64,000 bases of DNA, from NCBI RefSeq assembly GCF_004362045.1, contig NZ_SNWX01000001.1:205637-269636 (forward strand). The letters run 5' to 3'. The position numbers and the translations under genes were made by a program. Shown here one piece after another: positions 56,546-64,000 of the stretch (positions are counted from its first letter, which is position 1; each line of letters begins with the position of its first letter). Under the pieces are notes generated by a model that ran no database searches, was not told the origin of the DNA, and saw only the letters and a list, made by a program, of their open reading frames with translations. The stretch comes from Halanaerobium saccharolyticum. GTDB taxonomy: Bacteria; Bacillota; Halanaerobiia; Halanaerobiales; Halanaerobiaceae.

Positions 56546-56785
56546 ATGGTTAAGAATTGCTATATCTGCGGTGATTTAACTAAAAATGACTCCGGACTCT
56601 GTGATTATTGTCAGGAAGAAAATCAGTATAAACTCCGCCAGATTAAAGATTTTCTCTGGGACCATCCTAATTCTACAGTCAAAAAAATTCACAAAGAGAC
56701 CGGTGTTGATGAAAAGTTAATCCGCAAGTACATTCGCGAAGATAAATTTGTTATCAGCAACACAATAGAATATGATCAGGACTAA
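56546..56785 (+). CDS. YvyF-like flagellar zinc-ribbon protein (short form)
   Basis: A 79-residue protein starting at ATG 56546; GGAGG at 56533-56537 excludes the upstream in-frame ATG 56531. The N-terminus has CYICGDL and CDYCQEE, a CxxC pair. The helix-turn-helix-like part (KDFLWDHPNSTVKKIHKETG, then LIRKYIRED) is nearly the same as in the long paralog at 3944. The C-terminal second ribbon of that paralog is missing. It lies before the second flagellin with a terminator between. Function unknown; probably a flagellar late-gene regulator. Confidence 0.75.
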   Translation: MVKNCYICGDLTKNDSGLCDYCQEENQYKLRQIKDFLWDHPNSTVKKIHKETGVDEKLIRKYIREDKFVISNTIEYDQD

Positions 56786-56787
56786 AC

Positions 56788-56820
56788 AGCTACCTTGCAG
56801 AGGGTGGCTTTATTTTTTTG
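56788..56820 (+). terminator. Terminator after the short YvyF-like gene
   Basis: AGCTACC (56788-56794) pairs with GGTGGCT (56803-56809), with one wobble, followed by TTATTTTTTT. Confidence 0.8.
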
Positions 56821-56909
56821 TGTAAGTTCAATCTGTACATTATACTCTGAAAATAAAGATTTAACCTGAATCTACAAGTTAAACCTATCTAACCACCTCT
56901 AATCAGATT

Positions 56910-56935
56910 TAATTTTAATTATTATATCCCGATAC
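56910..56935 (+). promoter_or_regulatory. Sigma-D (FliA-type) promoter of the short flagellin
   Basis: TAAT (56910-56913), a 14-bp spacer and CCCGATAC (56928-56935) resemble the flagellar sigma consensus, 44 bp before the ATG. The core CCGATA is intact. Confidence 0.5.
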
Positions 56936-56978
56936 TTATATTATTAAAAGAAATTCTGAAGGGAGGTGAGGTGTTAAA

Positions 56979-57803
56979 ATGATTATCAATACAAATATCG
57001 CAGCACTTAAGGCTTATAATAACTTAACTCATAACTACAGCAGTTTAATTAAATCATTTGAACGCCTTTCTTCAGGTAAAAGAATCAACAGTGCAGCTGA
57101 TGATGCAGCCGGGCTGGCAATTAGCGAAAAAATGAAGGCTCAAATCAATGGACTCAGCCAGGCTCAGAGGAATGCTCAGGATGCTGTTTCTTTAGTCCAG
57201 ACAGCAGAAGGTGGACTCAAAGAAAGCCATTCCATACTGCAGCGGATGCGGGAATTGGCCGTTCAATCTGCAAATGATACTTATAGTGAATCTGATCGCG
57301 AAGAAATTCAGAAAGAGATTGCAGAGTTAGCTGAGGAATTAAGCTCAATTGGGGAATACACTCAATTTAACACCAAAAGCCTGCTGGATGGAAGCTTCGA
57401 TGGGATTTTTCAAATTGGAGCCAACCAGGGACAGACTCTGGGGCTTCAAATTTCTGATATGCGAGCTCAGGCTCTGGGAGTAGTCGATGGCAGTGGAGAG
57501 GTTATTAAATTGACCGATCACGAGTCAGCAGCTGATGCTATTTCCATTTTTGATGAGGCTATCTCAAAAGTCTCCTCTGAGAGAGCAAAATTGGGGGCGG
57601 TTCAAAATAGACTGGGCCACACAATTAATAATTTAAGTACCACAGAAACCAATCTAATTGCTGCTGAATCAAGAATTTCTGATGTTGATATGGCCAAAGA
57701 GATAATGAATATGGTCCGCTATCAGATTCTATTGCAGGCAGGTATTGCAGTTTTGGCCCAGGCCAATCAGCTTCCTCAGGGAATTTTGCAGCTTCTGGGT
57801 TAA
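56979..57803 (+). CDS. Flagellin, short form
   Basis: A 274-residue filament protein starting at ATG 56979 after GAAGGGAGGTGAGG. The conserved ends are full: [20 protein letters not shown] with [20 protein letters not shown], and [20 protein letters not shown] with [14 protein letters not shown]. There is almost no variable domain between DMRAQALGVVDGSGEVI and the C-terminal helices, unlike the long flagellin, so it offers fewer glycosylation sites. Its own sigma-D-like promoter and separate terminator suggest independent expression, perhaps in a different filament zone. Confidence 0.93.
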   Translation: MIINTNIAALKAYNNLTHNYSSLIKSFERLSSGKRINSAADDAAGLAISEKMKAQINGLSQAQRNAQDAVSLVQTAEGGLKESHSILQRMRELAVQSANDTYSESDREEIQKEIAELAEELSSIGEYTQFNTKSLLDGSFDGIFQIGANQGQTLGLQISDMRAQALGVVDGSGEVIKLTDHESAADAISIFDEAISKVSSERAKLGAVQNRLGHTINNLSTTETNLIAAESRISDVDMAKEIMNMVRYQILLQAGIAVLAQANQLPQGILQLLG

Positions 57804-57833
57804 AATAGTTTAATCAAATACTTAATTCATTAC

Positions 57834-57883
57834 CCGCCTTCTTTGGAAGTATCATACCATTCCTCTGGCGGTTTTCTTTTTAT
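57834..57883 (+). terminator. Terminator of the short flagellin gene
   Basis: CCGCC (57834-57838) pairs with GGCGG (57867-57871), with inner GGAA/TTCC pairing, followed by TTTTCTTTTTAT. Confidence 0.55.
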
Positions 57884-57898
57884 ATAAGCAGTTTTATA

Positions 57899-57924
57899 TG
57901 GTATAATAAACTTAATATTAAGTT
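57899..57924 (+). promoter_or_regulatory. Extended -10 promoter with a 16-bp palindromic operator
   Basis: TGGTATAAT (57899-57907) is followed one base later by the perfect palindrome AACTTAATATTAAGTT (57909-57924), which would cover the transcription start. This is where a repressor would block initiation of the 58019 operon. Confidence 0.6.
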
Positions 57925-57939
57925 AAAAGTGGGGGATTA

Positions 57940-57963
57940 ATGAAAAAGATAATTAAACAATGA
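57940..57963 (+). CDS. Possible seven-codon leader peptide
   Basis: ATG AAA AAG ATA ATT AAA CAA TGA after a good Shine-Dalgarno (GGGGGA, 57931-57936). It lies in the leader of the 58019 gene, in a different frame. It may be a translated upstream ORF or a chance match. Confidence 0.3.
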   Translation: MKKIIKQ

Positions 57964-58018
57964 AGTTTGCGGCAGGATAATAATAATATTCGCGGGAGAG
58001 AAAGAGGAGGCTGTTCTA

Positions 58019-59275
58019 ATGAATAGGACTTTACGAGTCTGGCTGATTATTACTTCAAGAGAACATGATGTACTTAAATTTTTAAATAAGCGATTCAGTC
58101 AATTTGAAGAACAGCATAACATAAATATAGAATTGAAACTTATAACCTGGAACAGAGCCTTTGAAACTTTAATTGAAGCTTACAAAAACAATAATTCACC
58201 TGATATAATTCAGATTGGAACTACCTGGGTCAGAACACTGGCCTATATGGGCTACATAGAAAAGATCCCTCAGGACTTTGAGACCAGAACTTCGTTTGTT
58301 GAAAATATGAATCAGATATGTATCTATCGGGGAGATCAGTATGCAGTTCCCTGGAATGTTGATACTATTGTTCTGGCAACTCGAACTGATTATTTGAAAA
58401 CACTGGGTATTAAAAAAAGAGATCTTGATAGCTGGGAAAAGTTTTATCAGGTATGTGAAACTATAACAGAAAAAAGGAGATCTGATCCAGATCTGCCAGA
58501 AGCCCTGGCATTTTCACTGAGGGCAGAGGCTGATTTATTACACAGGTTTGCTGCTATTCTCTGGTCAAAGGGTGGAGAATTTGCTGATTTTTATCAAATA
58601 CCAGAGAAAATTTTAACCGAAGAAAAAGTAATGGAAAATATTAGTTATCTAGCAGATTTAATGCAGACTTCTGATATTAAAGCTTCAGATTTAGACAAAC
58701 ACCCCTATCAACTAAATAATGAATTTTATCGCCAGGGTTCCTATGTTTTTTATATAGGAAGCTGGTATGGAATAATTGAAGATATTTCCCATAATTCATT
58801 TGAATCAGAAAATGGTAATTATAATTATACAATCCTACCTTTCCCTTCTGCAGATGGAACTAAATCTCAGACTTATGGAGGTGGCTCTGTTCTGGCAGTT
58901 TCTTCAAGATCAGAACATAAGCAAAAGGCCTGGAAATTAATAGAACTTTTCCTTCAGGATGATTTTATAAATGAATGGATCAGGGTTACCGGCAAAGTAC
59001 CAGCTTTTGAGGTTGACTTCTGGCAGAAAAGAGATGTTGACCAGAGAATAAATACAATGTATCAGCAGTCAATTAATTCCAAAACATATCCAGCCCATCC
59101 GGCCTGGGCAACTATTGAAAAGATTTTAAGTACAGCCGTTGCTCACAGCATCTGGGAATTAATAGACAATAACAATACCGAAATAAATGAGGAAACATTC
59201 AAACTTTTAAAGAAAGCGGATCAGAATATAAGAGATTTACTAAAACTGTCCTGGGAGATGAAAAATTATGAATAA
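58019..59275 (+). CDS. Solute-binding-protein fold without signal peptide
   Basis: A 418-residue protein with the family 1 extracellular solute-binding fold: TLRVWLIITSREHDVLKFLN, SPDIIQIGTTWVRTLAYMGY, YAVPWNVDTIVLATRTDYLK, and QGSYVFYIGSWYGIIEDISH. It begins directly at the fold, with no signal sequence and no missed upstream exporting start; the ATG at 58019 follows GAGGAGG. It is therefore expected in the cytosol. The end overlaps the GAF-GGDEF-HD-GYP gene by 8 bp, so the two are co-translated. A role as an intracellular sugar sensor coupled to c-di-GMP turnover is inferred. Confidence 0.82.
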   Translation: MNRTLRVWLIITSREHDVLKFLNKRFSQFEEQHNINIELKLITWNRAFETLIEAYKNNNSPDIIQIGTTWVRTLAYMGYIEKIPQDFETRTSFVENMNQICIYRGDQYAVPWNVDTIVLATRTDYLKTLGIKKRDLDSWEKFYQVCETITEKRRSDPDLPEALAFSLRAEADLLHRFAAILWSKGGEFADFYQIPEKILTEEKVMENISYLADLMQTSDIKASDLDKHPYQLNNEFYRQGSYVFYIGSWYGIIEDISHNSFESENGNYNYTILPFPSADGTKSQTYGGGSVLAVSSRSEHKQKAWKLIELFLQDDFINEWIRVTGKVPAFEVDFWQKRDVDQRINTMYQQSINSKTYPAHPAWATIEKILSTAVAHSIWELIDNNNTEINEETFKLLKKADQNIRDLLKLSWEMKNYE

Positions 59276-61223
59276 GGAAAAACAGTTGAATAACCTGACT
59301 GCCTTAGGTCTGGAAACCGCGGTTTTTCTGACAGATAATTCTACTGATCCTTTGATATATGATAAGACAGCTCGACTCTTATATAATGGCTTAGAGGATT
59401 TAATTGATCAGCTTCGATTTTATGTAATAGATGGACAGAGGAAAAATTTTAAAGAAAAAGTTATCTACAGTGAGATTGGATGGAGACCGGGTTATGATTT
59501 GATACCATTTTATCAGCTGCCGGAAGAGATAAAAGAGGACAAAGATATATTGAAATTTGAAGATAATAATCAACCATTTCTATTAATACCGCTAGTTAGT
59601 GGTCAACACCTCCTGGGATTAATGGAATTTAGGCTTCAAAAAGATTTAGGATCTGAACTGCTCCTTGAGATAAAGGAGATGGCATTGGCTATTTCTCTTG
59701 GCTTAAGCAGTATGATATTTAAGTTGGATACAATTAGATCTAAAGAGAAGGTAGATATTTCTATTGAAATTAATAGTCAATTACAGGTTATTGATGATTT
59801 AGATACTCTAATTACTACTTTTATGGAAATGATTATTAAAAAGTTTAGATTTGATCGTGTTACCACTTTTATTTTTAATGAAGACCAAAAAATAATTCAC
59901 GGAGAGGGAATCAACGAAAAGGAAGAAAAATATTTGCTTACTGATTATCCAGAATTACCGGATTTATCAAATGATTTTACTCCTTTAGAAAATGGACTGG
60001 GCTACTGGTTTCCTTTAAAGACAAATACTGCTGTGGTAGGAGTTGTACTTTTTGATAATATATATACCTTACATCCGTTTTCAGATTTAATTTTAGATAG
60101 TCTGCGCATCTTATGCAGTCAATTTGCAAATTCTATTAATAATATTCGTCTTTTTTCTGATCTGCAAAAATCTGCATTTTACGACAGTTTAACCGGATTA
60201 CATAACCGTGCTTATTTAGATAAGGTGCTTCCGAGCTATTCTGAGGAAGAGTATCTGCCATTAGCGGTGATCGTTGGTGATGTTAATGGTTTAAAAATAA
60301 CCAATGATGTTTTTGGACATGATGCCGGAGACCAAATCTTAAAGAGTATTGCTAATATTTTAAGTGAGGCAGTTACCAGTGAGGACCTTATTATTCGCTG
60401 GGGTGGTGATGAATTTTTTCTTTTTTTACCGGGCAGGAATAAAACTTATGCAGAAAATATGTGTAAAACTATTAAAGAAGCCTGTCGCCGGGAAAATAAT
60501 TCGAAAATTAAATTAAGTATTTCTCTCGGAACAGCTGTCAGAAAAAGCCTGGAGGATGATCTGGAGACAGTTATGCAGAAGGCTGAAGATAGAATGTATC
60601 GGCACAAATTATTGGAGACTAAAGAATTTCGACGTTCTTTGATCAAATCTTTAAAAGAAACTCTGGAAGAAAGATGTCAGGAAGATGAAGGTCATGGAGA
60701 AAGGATGAGCAAACTGGCCCTAGTTTTAGGGGAAGAGATGGGATTAAGAGGGACTGAATTAGATGATTTAAAGGCTCTGGCTGTGCTGCACGATATTGGT
60801 AAGGTTGCAGTTGATAATAGTATCTTAAATAAAGCCGGACCTTTAACTGAAGAAGAATGGAGACAAGTAAAAAAACATTCGGAGGCAGGATATAGGATAG
60901 CCAAAGCTTCCTTTGAACTCTCTCAAATAGCAGTCTATATTCTATCACATCACGAAAATTGGGATGGAAGTGGTTATCCTCTGGGTAAAAAAGGCACTGA
61001 AATACCACTGCTTTCCAGAATTATTTCTGTTGTTGATGCTTATGATGTCATGACCCACCACAGATCCTATAAAAAAACTTTAAGTCATCAGGAAGCAGTT
61101 GAGGAACTCAAGCACTGTGCAGGCCAACAATTTGATCCAGAAATTGTAGATATTTTTACTGCAATCATTGATGATTTTCAAGCTGCAGCAGAAAATGCTC
61201 CTCTTAAAGATTCTTTCATATAG
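59268..61223 (+). CDS. GAF-GAF-GGDEF-HD-GYP c-di-GMP enzyme
   Basis: A 651-residue soluble protein. Two GAF-like segments are likely (about 10-150, with FLLIPLVSGQHLLGLMEF, and about 170-295). The diguanylate cyclase domain (about 305-455) has DSLTGLHNRAYLDK, DVNGLKITNDVFGHDAGDQ and an intact WGGDEF near residue 377. The HD-GYP phosphodiesterase domain (about 460-640) has LHDIGK near 507 and SHHENWDGSGYP near 560. Both opposing activities are apparently retained. It is co-translated with the signal-less binding protein upstream, whose ligand state may set which activity dominates; that link is inference. Confidence 0.92.
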   Translation: MNKEKQLNNLTALGLETAVFLTDNSTDPLIYDKTARLLYNGLEDLIDQLRFYVIDGQRKNFKEKVIYSEIGWRPGYDLIPFYQLPEEIKEDKDILKFEDNNQPFLLIPLVSGQHLLGLMEFRLQKDLGSELLLEIKEMALAISLGLSSMIFKLDTIRSKEKVDISIEINSQLQVIDDLDTLITTFMEMIIKKFRFDRVTTFIFNEDQKIIHGEGINEKEEKYLLTDYPELPDLSNDFTPLENGLGYWFPLKTNTAVVGVVLFDNIYTLHPFSDLILDSLRILCSQFANSINNIRLFSDLQKSAFYDSLTGLHNRAYLDKVLPSYSEEEYLPLAVIVGDVNGLKITNDVFGHDAGDQILKSIANILSEAVTSEDLIIRWGGDEFFLFLPGRNKTYAENMCKTIKEACRRENNSKIKLSISLGTAVRKSLEDDLETVMQKAEDRMYRHKLLETKEFRRSLIKSLKETLEERCQEDEGHGERMSKLALVLGEEMGLRGTELDDLKALAVLHDIGKVAVDNSILNKAGPLTEEEWRQVKKHSEAGYRIAKASFELSQIAVYILSHHENWDGSGYPLGKKGTEIPLLSRIISVVDAYDVMTHHRSYKKTLSHQEAVEELKHCAGQQFDPEIVDIFTAIIDDFQAAAENAPLKDSFI

Positions 61224-61302
61224 CTCATTTTCTGTGGGATAATAGTTTTTATAAAAAATATTTAGATAATATAGACTTCTATAAAGACAAGGAGGAAAGA
61301 TT

Positions 61303-62727
61303 TTGGCTGAGCAGCAATTAATAATCGATCGTTTTTATAAAACAATAATTGACAGTGTTTATGATATGATATTTCTGCATGATTTAGAAGGCAATATTTT
61401 GGATGTTAATCAGAAAGCATTTAGAAGTATGTCCTATTCCAAAGAGGAATTATGTCAGATGAGAGTTTTTGATCTTCATCCTCAAGATTCTAATAAAGAT
61501 GTTTACGACCGCAAAAAGGTAAAAAAGCAGTGGCAGGATTGTCCGGTAGGTGATTCTGTTCAATTTGAACTTGAACATGTTGATAAAAATGGTGGTAGAA
61601 TTCCAGTTGAAATTAGTGCTGGCAAAGTAAAAGAAAATGGAAGGGAATATTTTTTAGCTTTTGTTAGAGATATTTCGATTCGTAAAGAAAAAGAAGAAAA
61701 GATTAAATATATAAGTTATCATGATCATTTGACCGGTTTATACAACCGCCGCTATTTTGAAAAAGAATTAGCCAGAATTGACAGCTCAATGCTTCCTTTA
61801 AGTGTCATTATGGGGGATTTAAATGGTTTGAAAATTGTTAACAACAGCCATGGACATACAACAGGCGATAAAATTCTGGTTAAGGCAGCTGAAATTTTAG
61901 AAGCCTCTGTGCCTGAACAGGGAATGGTAGCTCGCTATGGTGGGGATGAATTTATTATGATGCTTCCCAATCTGAATAATCGAGAATCTCATCAGATATT
62001 ATATCAGATTAAAGAAAGATGCAGCAGAATTAAAGCCGGTAATTTTCCTATTTCAATTGGAATGGGAATAGCTACCATGAATAATTTGCAGGAAAATATT
62101 AATGATATAATTAAAATTGCTGATAAAGAAATGAATCATAATAAGCTTTTAGAAACAAATAGTGCTAATAATAAAATGGTAAAAGGCCTGCTTAGTGCTC
62201 TCGGTGCTAAAAGTGATGAAACGGTTGATCATACAGAGCGAATGACAGTTTTGGCGCGCAAAATGGGTAAGCAGTTGGGAATACATAACTCAGAATTAAA
62301 TAGGTTATCTTTACTGGCAACTCTCCATGATATTGGTAAAACCTCAATTCCTGCCAGTACTTTAAATAAGCCGGGAAAACTTAATGATAAAGAATGGGAA
62401 ATGATTAAAGGACATCCTTCACGCGGCTATAAAATTGCATCTGCTACCAGTGAATTTGCCGTGGTTGCAGAAGAAATACTCTCACATCACGAAAGATGGA
62501 ATGGTAGTGGTTATCCCAGAGGTTTAAGAGCTAAAGAGATTCCGTAGTTAGCCAGGATAATCTCTATTGTAGATGCCTATGACGTTATGATTTCTGGTCG
62601 TCCTTACCAAAAGGGAATTTCTATTCAAGAAGCTCTGACTGAAATCGAAATCTGTGCCGGAAGACAGTTTGATCCTCAACTTGCCAGAGAATTTATAAAA
62701 ATGATAAGAAATGAATCAACAAAATGA
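61303..62727 (+). pseudogene. PAS-GGDEF-HD-GYP gene interrupted by an in-frame TAG
   Basis: Starts at TTG 61303, seven bases after GGAGG. PAS domain 1-130 (TIIDSVYDMIFLHDLEGNIL), GGDEF domain about 140-295 (HLTGLYNRRYFEK, then RYGGDEF near 211), HD-GYP domain from about 300 (LHDIGK near 340, then SHHERWNGSGYP). A TAG at codon 415 (62545-62547) stops it inside HD-GYP, after KEIP. The same frame continues for 59 codons with family sequence (ARIISIVDAYDVM, then EIEICAGRQFDPQLAREF) to TGA at 62725-62727. In the sister gene at 59268 the same place reads EIPLLSRII, so TAG replaces a Leu codon, probably by one base (TTG to TAG). The truncated protein could still act as a cyclase. Confidence 0.85.
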
Positions 62728-62776
62728 AAAAAATTCTGGAATTAGTAACACAACTCTTAAAACAGGAGGAAATACT

Positions 62777-64000
62777 TTGAGTAGAAAAAGTTTAACTTTT
62801 ATTTTCTTAATTTTCATTATTTTTTTAATGTATTCAATTTCCACTTCTGCTCAATCAGAACCTGTGGCACTGGATCTGCGTAATTCCAATCTTTCCGAAA
62901 ATATAATTAATCTTGATGGAAACTGGGAATTTTACTGGCAGGAACTTTTGCAGCCTGGCGAATTTAACCAGCAGTCCGAAACAGAATTTGTGGAACTTCC
63001 GGCTGCCTGGAATGGCTATAATTTAGATGGAGAAAGCCTGTCCGGAAATGGATATGCAACTTATCGAAAAACACTTAACTTAAAAGCAGGTGAGCAGTAT
63101 GGACTTAAAATTCCAAGAATTTTTACCTCCTATAAACTCTGGCTTAATGGCCAGCAGCTTGCTTCAGCGGGGATGGTAGCAGAAAGCAGAGCTGAATCAG
63201 CTCCTCAATATTTACCTCAGACAGTATTTTTTGAAGCAGCTGCAGAAACAGAATTAGTAATTCAGGTTTCTAATTTTAGCCACCGGAGCGGGGGTATTTT
63301 AGAATCAATTAAAATTTCTGATAAAGATAATATTCTGGCTCTAAATAATAAGAATCTGGCCTATGATATATTTCTTTTTGGCAGTATACTAATTATGGGA
63401 GTTTATCATCTAATTTTATTTTTAAAACGAAGAAACGAATATTCTCTGCTTTATTTTGGACTTTTTTGTGTCCTGGTTAGTTTTAGAACAATTTTAGTGG
63501 GGGAAATCTATTTTATTCAGGTTTTATCTGATTTCAGCTGGGAAATTGCCCACAAGCTGCAGACTCTCTCTTTTTATCTGGGGGTTCTGGTAATTACAGG
63601 ATTTTTTTATGAGGTATTTAATTCATTTTTTAGTGAGAAACTGCTTAAAGTATTTACTTTAGCAATTATTCCTTTTATCCTGGTTGTACTTTTTACACCG
63701 GCCAGAATTTTTACTTTAGTAAATCCTGCTTTTCAACTTTTAACATTAATTATTATCTGCTATCTATTATTCATTTTTTATAAGGTATTTAAAACCGATA
63801 TAATTCAAAAAAAGAATCTGACTTCCCTGTATATAATGATTGGGGCGCTGGCACTTTTTATAACTGTACTTAATGACATTGGTTTTTTGAGTATTTTGCG
63901 GGCTGACCAAAAATTATTTAACGATTTATTTGTAGTGGGTAATTTATCTTCTTTAGGATTTTTAATTTTCATTTTTACTGATTCTTTAGCTCTGGCGGTA
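62777..64000 (+). CDS. 7TMR-DISM membrane receptor, 3'-truncated by the window
   Basis: TTG 62777 follows AGGAGG, and 408 codons are open to the window end. Residues 1-29 are a signal peptide (SLTFIFLIFIIFLMYSIS, then TSAQ). The extracytoplasmic jelly-roll domain follows (INLDGNWEFYWQELLQPGEF, FTSYKLWLNGQQLASAG), matching 7TMR-DISM sensor domains that resemble carbohydrate-binding folds. Then come several transmembrane helices from about residue 195 (LFGSILIMGVYHLILFLKRR), the 7TM region. The output domain, probably GGDEF, kinase or HD-GYP, lies beyond the window. It starts 49 bp after the interrupted c-di-GMP gene. Confidence 0.88.
   Translation, partial: MSRKSLTFIFLIFIIFLMYSISTSAQSEPVALDLRNSNLSENIINLDGNWEFYWQELLQPGEFNQQSETEFVELPAAWNGYNLDGESLSGNGYATYRKTLNLKAGEQYGLKIPRIFTSYKLWLNGQQLASAGMVAESRAESAPQYLPQTVFFEAAAETELVIQVSNFSHRSGGILESIKISDKDNILALNNKNLAYDIFLFGSILIMGVYHLILFLKRRNEYSLLYFGLFCVLVSFRTILVGEIYFIQVLSDFSWEIAHKLQTLSFYLGVLVITGFFYEVFNSFFSEKLLKVFTLAIIPFILVVLFTPARIFTLVNPAFQLLTLIIICYLLFIFYKVFKTDIIQKKNLTSLYIMIGALALFITVLNDIGFLSILRADQKLFNDLFVVGNLSSLGFLIFIFTDSLALAV

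Noticed and set aside
62545-62547. TAG read as pyrrolysine in the HD-GYP gene
   Set aside because: The site is a Leu position in the sister gene, and TAG is the normal stop of several genes here (for example 194-196, 1372-1374, 45358-45360), so a nonsense change is simpler.

Overview
The window reads as a chromosomal segment of an anaerobic, motile, low-GC member of the Firmicutes. A diderm halophile of the Halanaerobiales type is my best guess. This is inferred from gene content: strong GGAGG ribosome-binding sites, a Bacillus-like flagellar order (flgM-flgN-flgK-flgL), CheV, class II GalT, and a sugar-binding protein with an ordinary AxA-cleaved signal peptide rather than a lipobox. I found no rRNA, tRNA, CRISPR array or intact insertion sequence.

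Layout. 1-1374: the tail of an IlvD/Edd dehydratase and a GldA-type metal-dependent dehydrogenase. 1517-3705 (minus strand): an orphan ribbon-helix-helix regulator and a cheB-cheR pair. 3944-4357: a YvyF-like flagellar zinc-ribbon protein. 4656-11424: a carbohydrate locus with a binding protein, two permeases and no ATPase, followed by a Gfo/Idh oxidoreductase, class II GalT and a GntR/FCD regulator. 11577-14881: a Cache-HAMP-GGDEF-EAL protein and an orphan protein resembling the FliD C-terminus. 15175-21303: gltB-gltD, bracketed by GGTACC-rich repeats. 21581-33757: an accessory stretch with a coiled-coil protein, a HEAT/SEC-C protein, an MntA-HepT toxin-antitoxin pair, cheV, an Rpn-like nuclease and a frameshifted relative, an AAA-ATPase/PD-(D/E)XK (DUF1703-type) protein, a chemoreceptor, a two-gene cassette of unknown family whose second product carries a PD-(D/E)XK-like motif, and an orphan small protein.

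33998-57803 is a flagellar filament and glycosylation island. It holds flgM, flgN, flgK, flgL, a long flagellin with a structured CsrA-type leader, flaG, fliD, a Maf-type flagellin glycosyltransferase, and a pseudaminic-acid pathway (pseB, pseC, a NeuB-SpsF fusion, pseI, a formyltransferase, pseG). It continues with a family 2 glycosyltransferase, a CDP-3,6-dideoxyhexose pathway (rfbH, a reductase, rfbF, rfbG, an epimerase/synthase), an unknown small protein, a second YvyF-like protein and a second, shorter flagellin. The genes suggest export and assembly of hook-associated proteins and filament, with flagellins decorated by a nonulosonic acid and possibly a dideoxy sugar.

58019-64000 is a signalling cluster. 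It has a binding-protein fold without a signal peptide, co-translated with a GAF-GGDEF-HD-GYP enzyme, then a PAS-GGDEF-HD-GYP gene interrupted by an in-frame TAG, and a 7TMR-DISM receptor cut by the window end. A 16-bp palindrome sits on the predicted transcription start of this operon.

The best candidates for undescribed biology are the two-gene cassette at 31161-33433, which shares a 29-bp promoter element (28/29 identical) with the ATPase-nuclease gene; the cytosolic binding protein coupled to c-di-GMP turnover; and the composite flagellin-glycan pathway.
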